Source: Triplophysa rosa (Eukaryota > Chordata > Actinopteri > Cypriniformes > Nemacheilidae). From it: 64,000 nucleotides of DNA. The DNA is taken from NCBI RefSeq assembly GCF_024868665.1, contig NC_079892.1, positions 9,002,251 through 9,066,250 on the forward strand, in the 5' to 3' direction. This document shows, piece by piece, positions 24,801 to 35,365 of this stretch. The position numbers and the translations under genes are program-made. The notes below the pieces were generated by a model. It worked only from the letters and a program-made list of their open reading frames with translations, made no database searches and was not told the origin of the DNA. Each line of letters starts with the position of its first letter. Position 1 is the first letter of the stretch.

Positions 24801-26015
24801 GATGGTCTTCGCGTTCGCGTTTTTCTTTTTCTCGCAGATCTTCGGCAATGCTTCAGTCGTGTGTCTTTGCACGCGGTGACAATAAACAGTCGTGCTTCTA
24901 CTGCAGCACGTCGTGAACGATCATATAAAATATGAGCGTGAGATGTATCCCAATTAATCATAACAGAAAGAAAATCCGTGGGCTTGTGTACAGAAGTGCG
25001 TTGCAAGGTTTATTTCACTTGCACCTGCCCCACCTGCTCACTGCAGTATCGTGAACATTTTGTTTTGATATCGTACGCTCTGTCGTTCCAGCTTATTTGC
25101 ACACCTCTTGATTGGTCGATCGATTTATCACGTCTTACAAAAATAGCCGATCACTAGACGCCCACTGTTGCATCCCGTCTGAAAGCTGGCGTGCCGCCCT
25201 TCAATTGTTCCGCCCTTGATAAACGCACGGAACGAGTTGTAAGCAAAGCACGCCCAAATCTTCACCAGAGAGAGAGAGAGACATCCTTCGTTTATATTCA
25301 GTTACTTTAGCGCGTGACTGATCTGAAGGGGTTAAGGAGACTGATTTGGGAAATACCTAGTCACGAGCGACCGCGGCGCCGTCTCTGTGGGCCGATAGCG
25401 CCACCTATCATCCGAATTGTTTGTGCGCGAGGACATACTTGTTGCAACGTGCCCTTTGAAATATAAAGATTGTGTGAGGGATTTTTTTAGATACAACACA
25501 TACAAATCTTTATATTACCTGAAGGACGGCTGAAGTAGATGAGAATCGATCTGTGTGACAGGCCAGGACTTCCCTAAACAATAAAGGAAGAGTCAGGGAG
25601 GCACTTTTTTGTCTATTGGAAACATTAGCGCATCAGAAACGGTGTTTGTTTCCGTTCACTATTTATTTGATCATCACTTAAAACTAATGTAAACGTACAA
25701 TGTTTTTAATGTAAATCTACTCGCTCTGCTGCAGTGTGGAAATGTACCGCGAACACGGAGGCCCTCTACTGGTGCGATTAGGGCATTACAGATAAAACAC
25801 CTGCGTTGGGCTTAGAAAGCGAATAAAATTGTATATAATTCACACAACCTATGAAAAGTGGAGCTGATGCAAGGCAACAGATAACGAGAAAACATAAATG
25901 TATAAAAAAGCAAGTTCATTTAGTTGCTCGGTTGTAAAAAAGCTAAGGCGGCAATGAATCATTTTGCATTTCTCGTAGTAGTAGAGTTTCAGAGTTTAAT
26001 AACCAAAAGGAAATA
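21811..26015. other. Non-coding spacer between host RNA promoter and api5
   Basis: No coding exon recognised on either strand. In particular no tetratricopeptide-type exon of ttc17, which occupies this position in human. Segments at about 24100-24320 and 24780-25400 have mixed base composition and could be regulatory. A short GA run lies at 25266-25282. Confidence 0.45.
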
Positions 26016-26016
26016 T

Positions 26017-26254
26017 TTTAAAGGCACGGTCCACTCAAAAAATAAATATTCTGTGATCATTTATTCACCCTTATGTTGTTCAAAACATGTATTACTCTTT
26101 CTTCTGTGGAACACAAAAGAAGATATTTTGAGAAATGTCTCCGTGGTTTTGTGCCATCGGCTCCAATGTTGTTTGATTATCTTCAAAATACCATCATCTG
26201 TGGTCTGCAGAAAATGTCATACATTTAAAAACACGAGGGTGAACTATCCTTTTA
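26017..26254 (+). mobile_element. Palindromic cyprinid MITE copy (3' flank of api5)
   Basis: Degenerate copy beginning TTTAAAGGCACGGTCCACTC and ending GGTGAACTATCCTTTT. It carries the family's internal words (TTCTGTGGAACACAAAAGAAG, reduced here to its core ACACAAAAGAAGATATTTTG). Confidence 0.75.
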
Positions 26255-27297
26255 TGCTGTCTTTCTAACTAAAACCTAATAGCTTGCAAGAGCCAAAAGG
26301 CATTATTTTTAGTTGCTCTATAGGTTTCTTTCACACATCTTTAGTATGATTCGGACCCAAATACAGTGAACTCGATACAAAATTGATTCAATTAAGCAAG
26401 AGGATACAGTAGGTGTTTATATCAGAAACTCAAATGCAATCATCTGCAATATTTGTTGTATTAATATGCATGTGATTATTGATGGACAGTTTGTCAGTGT
26501 TAAAGCATTTTTACTAATATTTGTGAGCAGATCACTCTAACACCACTACTGAAAAAGGCAAAGATTTTTAATGTGGGTGAAAATCTGTCCGAAATGAAAA
26601 CAGTGTAATACATAAATGTATTTTCCCCATCAGTCCAAAACATCAAAATATCTCCTATACACTATGCATGCAAAATGTTTGAAATGGAATACTCAAATGC
26701 AAGCAATACCTGAAAAAGATTGGTTCCTTAAACCCTTTTTGAAGCGATGTATAGACTAAAGAAATTCTACTCTACAAGGACAATTTTCATGGAACATCTT
26801 AAGCCATCTCAAAAATATCTATAAACTTATACAACCAAGTTAACGGCAAACATCAGGGCATAAGAGGAGTTGTACAAACTTAAATATGTTATGTCCTGAA
26901 GAAAATTTCAATGACAGCAATTGATTTGAACCACACAAGTTTATGATAAAATTTAGACTTAGTAACTTCTTACAAATTTGTAATTTTGATCCAACAAAAG
27001 CACTGAAAAATTAAAAAGGTTAAAAAAAAGAAAAGTACAAACGATGTGTCACCATACAAAAACTCCTTAATAAAAATACACCTTGGCAGTCTTGTTCCAC
27101 AATGATCCAGGACAACAACAAAAAAACCGAGTAGCCGGCTCTGATGGTGAGGAACTGTTTAGGATTTTCAAAAACACACGCAAGAATAAAAAACAAATGT
27201 GGAGAAACGAATGGATGGAGGATGTCTGAGAGACGCAGGAAGGGTGGTAGAGATGTTGGGTAGTTGTGGTTATGCTGTTGCATGCGGTGCAGTCCTC

Positions 27298-30200
27298 TTA
27301 ATAAATTCGACCTCGGCTTCTGTTTCCTCTTCCTCCGAAACCCCGGCCCCGACCACCCCTGAAGCCTCCTCTTTGTTCTGTGAAGATAAAGAATATTATG
27401 TATATATATATATATATATATATAGACGCAGATTTGTTTCACCATATTAGCGCAAAGATTTCATAGGGCCAACCACACCGGTTGACATTAAGTAAAATGT
27501 GTTTAGACAGACTTTAGAAGACCTGACTAGATATAATACATCAAAGTTTAAACCAACCATTTGAGAAGTTCCCAATGCTGGCACTGTATTTCCCACTGGG
27601 TGGATTGTAGATCTGACGGGCATCCCTCCTGGGCAAACTTGCGGGAAGCTTCTTTGCTGTCACTGTTGCTCCCACGTCATCTCCAGACAGCCTCTTCTGA
27701 CTTTAAAATACACACAAGAGATAATGGAGAAAAAGCTTTAATAAGCAGACAAACGTATGTCAATCTAGAGGACATGAGCTCAGCTTAAACAAAAGGTGAT
27801 GCGTGCATTTGAAAGACCCACCCAACCGCTGCTGTTGCCTCAGCCTTCTGTACTGGCTTCCAGGACAGAGTAACTGTGCTTTTGTAAGATGGAGGGTTAT
27901 GAAACAGATCCTGGAGATAATATTAAAACAACATATCAAACAATTAGACATTTCCCAATTCTTAACAGGACAGTTCATCCAAAAATAAAAATTCTGTCAT
28001 CATTTATTCACCCTCACGTCATTCAAAACCTGTATATCTCGGACTCTTTCTTCTGTGAAACACAAAAGAAGATATTTTGAGAAATGCTTCTGTGGTTTTG
28101 TGTCGATATAATGGAAGTCAATGGGGGCCAATGATGTTTGGTAACCAACATTCTTCAAAATATCTTCTTTGTGCTCCTCAGAAATTCATGCAGGTTTGGA
28201 ATGACACATGGTCGTGTAAATGACAGAATTTTCATTTCTGCGTGAACTATCCCTTTAAGAGTTGATTAAAAGAATTCATATGTTAGGCTTACCTTGATTA
28301 AAACATTTATGTTGTTGGTGATTTTCAAAGCCACCACTTTCATTTTATTCTGTGACAAAAATACACAAACAAATGTTGTTATTCCCTGACAGGTTTCATC
28401 TACGGTGGGAACATAGTGAATAAAGAGCCCTGGAATATCCACCAAAGACTCTTATTTCAAAGAGTAGTTCTACAACATCATACAAAATGACTAAGATTAA
28501 CATTTAAACTATTAATATTAGTCTATTCATTTTAAATGAACCAAAATCTGTACAAAATATGCAAATCTAACAATACCTCATCTGTCTTCAGTGCGTCTCC
28601 GGTTTTGCCCTGCAAAGCAACACGCAGTTGCCGAATATATACTTGCAGTCCACGTGCAAAGTACTGTAGCCTGTAAAAAATATTAAAGCCCATATATTGT
28701 ACTGTATTTTGAGGTCTTTTTTATGTTTATGTGGTGCACTATAGACAGTTTCATCGGACGTACTTGCTTGCCCGAGGTTAACTTCCGGTCAGTGTTTGTT
28801 ATAATATAACAATTTATATTATATATTCATATTTTATTTTATATTATATTAATACAGTAACGCTACTCAAGTTATTGATCCTTTGCAGAGGTCTAACGGA
28901 AGGTAACTTTGGGCCACATAATGGTGGTTATGTAAATTTTGGCCATTGTGATATCACAACTCCAGGAAATGGCTTGTTGCAGTGCCAACAAGCCGTTTGC
29001 TGTAGTCCCTAAAAGCGATTTCAGTTAAAGCCAATATCTCCCTTTGCTGTGAACTTTGCAAATGTTTTGGTTATTCACAACCAGCTACATTACACACTAT
29101 CCACAAACTTAACCGAACAACACAATTAGGCGTCTATCATCATTTCGACTGGCTTAACACAAATCACAGACCTGATCTTGAAGTCCTTAAGCTTCTCTGC
29201 GCTGATTTTGTCGATGAGAAAGTCAGGTAGTTTTTTGCCCAGCTGGTGGAAGCTGAAGAGCAGGCACTCCACATAGCTGAACTGCAGTTTGGGCTCCTCG
29301 TTCGCTGCATTCTCTCCATTCTCCTCTTCAGGAGGAAGGGGCATGAACTCCTAAAGCAAAGAGAAAAAAGAGAGGGACTGCTGTGAATAACCACAGAGTA
29401 CAGTGAAGAGGCTAAAGTGGAAAGCTTGCCAGATTGTTCCATGAGGTCAGAAGTTTAATGTTTTTACCAGTAGCTTCTCGAAGAGCATGTTGAGGTTGAC
29501 TTCAAGTTTGTCCATGTCTCCGCAAAATGGACTCATCTCTGCTAATAACTTCAGTACCTGAAAGAGGAAACATAATTTTTTACAGCTCTTCAAAACTCAA
29601 AAACCTTTTAAATTGCAGGAGCATTTTAGACCATTAATGCCCGGTTTTACAGACAAGGCTCAAGACTAGTCCCAGACTTAATTGAAAGTTTGAGCTGTCT
29701 TAACTGAAAATAAATTGCCCTGACATAACTGTTAATTGTTTTGTCTCAAGATACACACCAGTAATACTGTTATCTAAGGCATTTTAATAAAAGCAACTTG
29801 AATATCCTAATTTAACTAAGGCATTGTCCTGGGCCCAGTTGCATAAGACTGTGTCTTAACAACTAGTCTCACTGACTAGCAATTAGTTAGGTCTAATCGG
29901 TCTTACTTTTCATATTTCAATAAGCCCAATCTGCCTTTTTATGTAACTGATTTAAAGAAGTTCTAACCAGTCTTGGAGAAAAAAATGAGATGACTAACTT
30001 CTAAAACTAATCTAAGCCGTTTATGCAACCGGCCCCTGGCTTAAGCTAAGCCTTGTCTGTGAAACCGGGCTTTTATTACCCGAAATGAGCATTAATATCA
30101 AGTGTAATTGGAAACCGACAAATTTGCCTAGCCAGTTCACTTTCACGAACATGATTGACATCAATACTTCATCAATACTAGTGAACTGTCGCATCACTGT

Positions 30201-32982
30201 AAGGCACACGCATTAAAGATAAATACACAATACAAAACACTGTACACACCTCAAGCTGGATGTCCAGTTCTGCTACAGGGCTGGTGAGGAGACTGAGGTT
30301 GGGGAGGACGTATTCACAGAAGTATGTCACAAAGCGGGTAGAATGCACATTTTTCTAAAAAAAGAAAATCATGCAAGTATTAAAAAGATGAAAACATTTA
30401 CAGACACTCACAAATGTTGCACTTTATTGTTCAGACAAGTTCATTTTTTTTATTATTTAATACTTACTCAGTCTAGGGATGCTCATATTGACCGTTTAAC
30501 TGTTAACCGATCGTTAAAATTTTGACCGGTTAATGCCATTAGTTAAACGATTTAAAAGGTCAACAAGCTCCAGACTGTCACCACAACACGTAAACATGTT
30601 ACTTCATTAAAAAAAAACGCCAAGCTTTGGATTGAGGTAGGCCTGCTATTTTTATTTGATGAAAAAACTTTCTGACGGAAATAAACTTTGCCGGTTCTTC
30701 TGTGTTTTCGTTTTGTCATAATTTGTTAATTATTTCAGTTTTTTTCTTGCCTGTTTATTTTATGCTTTGGATTTATGTATTATTTTAGTTTTTCTCCATT
30801 GTCCAAAACGCAGCAGGTTCGTGAAAATGTGATAATATGTGAATGCAGGTGCTGTTGTTGATGTATTGTTATGCTGCTGTTTGCATGTTTAAATTAATTG
30901 TGAAAAAAATGTTTGTATTTTTGTTGTCACGGACCCTCGTCAACTGTAGCTGTGTTCTCATTTCGAAGTCTGCGTCCTCTGGATGTCGCATGCGAAGGCG
31001 TATGCGGCAGACAAACGCGACCTCCGGAGGACGCAGCCTTCAAATGAGACACAGCGTGAATTTTTATTTAATTCCAATTTATTTTTAAAATGTTATCGGT
31101 TAACGGTGAATGTTCGGATAACGAGTGTCGGTTCTCGGTTAGGGAAATAAACCGAAATGAGCATCCCTAACTCAGTCCAAATTTTTCCAAGCATGACTTG
31201 TGTGCGATATATAGTCTAGGACCGATTCATCACATTCAGCATGTGACCAGGTTTTCAGAGACATTTGTGGTGCGGGCAGCTATAATATGGGTTTACTCAC
31301 AGAAAAGAGTGGTAAAGCCTGACGTGTGCACTGCAGGAGTCGGTCAACGCTGTCAGTATCTGCAGGGTTAAGGGCCTGCTCAAGGAATGCCTGTTCCACC
31401 ACCAGCTCCACCAGTTGCTGCCTCCCGCTGACGGTCTGCATGGTCTTCAGTCCCGACAGGATACGCATCAGAAGCACAAACTCCTCCCCTGTCACATCCT
31501 CCAGAACCTGAGACGATCAGATATTTACATTGTCAACTACACATACCAAAAAAGAGCATTCGGTTGCATGTTAGATTAAAAACGACGTCCAGATACCTTT
31601 TTAGTCTCCGTAAAGATGTAATCCTCCACCTCTTTTGTCATTGTGTCATCTGGCATAGTTTTCAACTTGGTAGAAAGGAACTTGATCGCCCTTTCTCGTA
31701 CAATATCTTCTCCCTGCAGGATCTGACTGAACAAGCCTCCCAAAGTTCCTTTAAAGAGAGGCATTGACAGAGACAACAATAACATCTTGGTGCTATGGCG
31801 ATCATGACGATACATTAAATGATCAGTGCTTGGTACTGGATGATACCTTTTGCATCAATTTTGAATATGGAGATCAATGCCGTGATTACTTGATTGAATT
31901 CAGCAGAATCATCTAAAAGACACAAGGATAAAAAAGCAGGATTATTAATAAGCGCTATTTACCAATAACTAAAACAGCTTGTGCATTTACAAGCAGTATT
32001 ATTTAAAGCCAAATGGAACAAATGGTTTTACCGGTCATCAGTTTAATACCTGTCTGCAAAAGCTGGGTGAGGATGTCCGCAACTCTGGGCAAAGTCTCTC
32101 CAGACGCAAATCGCGGGAGTTCTTTGATAGCCTGCCTCCGAATCTAAAATTGCCAAACCAAAACAAAGTGCATGACTTTTAGCATCTCACCGCATGCCAC
32201 CCACAGCATGCAAATCACAATGTACTTACAGATACATCCTCATCCTCACACAGATCAAGCTGTGCATTGATGGCAGCGTCCGCCAGCTCAGGAAAACTGC
32301 TGAAAAACTTGGGAATGAACTGTGCAGCTAGTCGCTTCTCTTTTGGGCCACCTTTGACACCATCCAGAATGACCTGATAGGCATCTTTATGCTGAAAAAG
32401 ACAAATATTTAGTTACAAAAACAAATGAAAACTATTGCCCCATAGTAAGAAATAAAAACAAAATGTACAATGTTCAAACAGCTAATTCAATCGTCCAACA
32501 TTATGCATGCGTATCCTGAGCTGTTAATCATGCATCTCTACGGTTTGTAATTCTGCAGATCAGCGGAGATTCCAAATTCCCCAACCCGTTACGCAAATGG
32601 CGTAGAACTCTAACATTAGTCCACCACTAAACGTGACGGCTTTTTCTTCACAACTCACCAACATAAAAACCAATCTATTTAAAACTTTTCATAATAAACA
32701 TTTCTATACGTGCATAATCGAGCTAAAGGCTCTTAGATTAGTTTATATTCAAAAAGCCCCACAGCCAACCGTTGGAGCTAACATGCTAATATTCAGACGA
32801 GGCCTAATTATATACATAGCGTTTATATTAATATAAATATCACCTCAGGAGAACATATCAAGAGTATTATTCTTATCCACACACAACACAGATGGAGGAC
32901 ATTTGTTTACCTTGCTGAGATCCTCTTTCGCGTCGGCGAGGATGCCATAGTTACGGTAGAGCTCCTCCACTGTCGCCGCCAT
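27298..32982 (-). CDS. api5: Apoptosis inhibitor 5 (API5/AAC-11), complete, 14 exons
   Basis: Nuclear helical-repeat scaffold that suppresses apoptosis, linked in mammals to Acinus protection and FGF2 binding. Coding exons: 32911-32982, 32230-32391, 32050-32143, 31847-31912, 31597-31748, 31301-31507, 30250-30354, 29468-29557, 29172-29350, 28577-28670, 28293-28349, 27822-27910, 27558-27700, 27298-27377; total 1590 nt, 529 aa, all GT-AG and in frame. The protein starts MAATVEELYRNYGILADAK and has HEAT-like helices through about residue 360. Heptad leucines at 377, 384 and 391 (LQYFARGLQVYIRQL) match the family's zipper segment. A basic linker (GQKRLSG, KKLPASLPRRDARQIYNPP) and an RG-rich tail ending NRSRGRIY follow. 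Human API5 has the same 14-exon plan and tail. The donors of exons 9 (gtctgt) and 13 (gttggt) are weak. Confidence 0.97.
27399..27424. repeat. (TA)n microsatellite in api5 last intron
   Basis: Uninterrupted TA run in intron 13 of api5, beginning about 20 bp upstream (in gene sense) of the last exon's acceptor. It occupies the place of a normal polypyrimidine/branch region, although a short TTTATCTTCACAG acceptor remains. Confidence 0.95.
27967..28258 (+). mobile_element. Palindromic cyprinid MITE copy, api5 intron 11
   Basis: Runs from AGGACAGTTCATCCAAAAA to GTGAACTATCCCTTTAAG, with both ends present as inverted repeats. It lies between api5 exons 11 and 12 and disrupts no exon. Confidence 0.85.
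28739..28932 (+). mobile_element. Truncated TATAGACGGTTTCA element, api5 intron 9
   Basis: Shares long stretches with the element at 37296-37552: AACTTCCGGTC, TGTTTGTTATAATATAAC, GGTCTAACGGAAG and TTTGGGCCACATAA, in the same order. The left end (CTATAGACAGTTTCATC) is present and the right inverted repeat is lost. Confidence 0.7.
29639..30070 (+). mobile_element. GCCCGGTTT palindromic element, api5 intron 7, with insert
   Basis: The terminal inverted repeats are GCCCGGTTTTACAGACAAGG at the left and the complement of CTTGTCTGTGAAACCGGGC at the right. A second element at 29833-30034 (inverted ends around AGTTGCATAA and TTATGCAACC) is inserted and flanked by CCTGG at 29828-29832 and 30035-30039. 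Both lie between api5 exons 7 and 8. Confidence 0.8.
30474..31169 (+). mobile_element. hAT-type MITE with 8-bp TSD, api5 intron 6
   Basis: Ends TAGGGATGCTCAT and ATGAGCATCCCTA form perfect inverted repeats. The direct repeat ACTCAGTC flanks it at 30466-30473 and 31170-31177. An 8-bp duplication is the signature of hAT transposition. A smaller inverted-repeat insert of about 110 bp (CTGTGTTCTCATTTCGAAG to CTTCAAATGAGACACAG) lies at about 30948-31057. Confidence 0.9.
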
Positions 32983-32999
32983 CAAGCGTGTCCGACCTC

Positions 33000-35265
33000 A
33001 CCGGTGGATTTCAATGAAAAATGCGCTTTTGTTTATATTTTATATTATACAAATTCTTCGTCCCCACCCAAATGGTTTTAAACGCGTCACGATATTAAAG
33101 CACAGGGGTTATTTGAGCTGTGAATACGGTGTTATTATGGACGCAAGTGTCGTCCTCGCGTACAATACGACAGCTTGGGTTTGTTGCTCTGTGCGGCGCC
33201 GCGGGACAAGCTTTTCTTCAGCGCGTTTTTGCCAAGATCACAGCGCCACATATTAATAGCGCCATCTGCTGGATCGGGTGTTTAATGACACAAAGAGAAA
33301 GTTTCACCATAAATACAAATGCGGTTAACATTTATTCACCGTATTGTTCAAAATCTGTATATCACTCTTTCCTCTGTGAAACACAAAAGATACTTTGAGA
33401 AAATTAGTGCTTTTGTGTCCATACAATGGAAGTCGATGTGTTGTTTGGTTAACAACATTCTTCAAAATATCTTATTTTGGGTTCTGCAGAAGACACGCAG
33501 GTTTTAAATGACATGATGAAGGTGAGTAAATGGTAAAATAATTTTCGTTTCTGAGTGAACTATCCCTTTAAATTACATAGGCCTATACGGAGCCGACAGA
33601 TCATTATTATTTTGAGTGATTCTGGCGGACTGTAAATGATTAGACTGTCACTGATAATACATGTATTTTTGTTGTATGGAGAACACGCATATTATAATAA
33701 TTAATTTGTGTTGTGTCTCATATTTATATTTTACCTTTTTAACTTTATTGTTAAATGTCTTGTTGTTGAATACCTGTCGGTATTCGGATTCAGTTTTTGA
33801 GTGACGGTTAGATCAATAGCCTACATTCATTTGAATTAAATTACCAAATTTAGTGACTTCTGTCAAAGTGTTGTTCTAGACACCTTTTTATCTACTGAAA
33901 CTTGCTACTTTTATCAGAACAAAAACTCTAAAAAATATATTACAAATAAAAATAATTTGCCTAAAAACAAGTTTTAATTGTTTATATAAATATAAAAAAT
34001 TCGTAAGAACTATCAGAAGATGGCATCATAGACCAGGGATTATTTTGTTTACTTCCTACATAATCGCGATTTTTCTGCACGCGATAGCTGCGTCCCAATG
34101 TGAAGACTGCGCACTTCGAAGGTCGCATACGTCATCAAGGCTATCTTATTTAATTTAATAACATTAAAATGTATTCATCAAAAGACGTAATCACTGTAGT
34201 TTCTTTCTTACCTTGAAATACAGCCTTTGCTTGCTGTATCTGAAATAAAACCCTAAATAATAAACCTTGATGACGTACTGTATACAGCCTTCAGTTTGCA
34301 ATATTTTATTTCCTTAAGTTATAATGCTATTTATCTGCAACTTATACTAGAACGTACAGTCACAGAAAGTATTTGGTGAATTACACCTCACCTAAAAAAA
34401 TTCTGTATGTATGAAAGCATGCATGTCCTTCATTTGATTTGATGTTTCCACTGATATCCAAACATGCATCCTATGCCATGGTATTCATACATTGTGATGA
34501 AGGTGTCTTGGCTTCACCATGAGGTCAAATGTCTTCATACAGCGTAAAGCTCTTCAGCAGATCTCATGTGCCTAAAAACTGCCACCAAAGGTCTTGTCAG
34601 GTAATCAGGATTTGACTACAACACACAAATCTCCTTAAAAGCTAATCTGCTCTAGAAAATAGCTCACTGTGTACTGGAATGAAATGTTCATACCCGGAAA
34701 CAATACAATAGGCTATTACATTTCTTTCAGGTAATGATATAATTCAACAACAAAACCACATACTTGAGTACCTCATTCTGTGACCTTTCTTCAACTTTAT
34801 TACTACAAAACATATTTGCAGTTTTCTTTGCACAAACACACAAATTCTTGTTATTATTTTAAAAGAAGGAACAATACTATTGCAAGTCATAAAACATTCA
34901 TAAAATGACTTAAATCGTAAAGACACATTTTTTACATATTTGCAGGTTTTGTTTTCAAATATTTCTAATAAAATGACAAATAAATGAAACTTTATGAAAG
35001 CTTAAGAATTAAAAATGATATTAAAATTCGAATGTATCCAAAGGCTACATTATATCATTATTACGTTTCTAATACCTTGCTTGTACCTCTGTAAACTAGC
35101 TCACCAGGACGTATTTTCACACAACTTTGCCCCCTCCACGGCAGAAAAAAAGTGTTACTTTCGGTGAGCTTTATGAGAAAACGCTAATACGAGTTTTTTT
35201 TGACAGGCCAAACAGAATCCAGCACCTATTTTCATTGAGCCTATGAGAGCAGCTCCAAGTAGCCT
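33000..35265. other. Spacer between api5 promoter and prr5l 3' end
   Basis: The api5 upstream region (about 33000-33280) contains GC-rich sequence. A copy of the palindromic cyprinid element lies at about 33305-33572, ending GAGTGAACTATCCCTTTA. A fragment at about 34085-34137 (TAGCTGCGTCCCAATGTGAAG) resembles the small insert found inside the api5 intron 6 element. The remainder, 33600-35265, is AT-rich and I see no gene. Confidence 0.5.
33305..33572 (+). mobile_element. Palindromic cyprinid MITE copy upstream of api5
   Basis: Internal words and the right end (GAGTGAACTATCCCTTTA) are present. It starts about 320 bp upstream of the api5 ATG and so borders its promoter. Confidence 0.8.
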
Positions 35266-35269
35266 CTGT

Positions 35270-35275
35270 TTTATT
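35270..35275 (-). terminator. prr5l: Possible prr5l polyadenylation signal
   Basis: AATAAA on the gene strand about 90 bp past the prr5l stop codon. Further signals downstream cannot be ruled out, and the region to about 35090 could still be 3' UTR. Confidence 0.35.
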
Positions 35276-35365
35276 AAACAAACATGTTCCAGCCTGTCAC
35301 AGTTATTATAAAATAAGAGGATTGCAGTGGGCGTTTCGAGTAAAATAAATCTCCTCCATCGCTTT

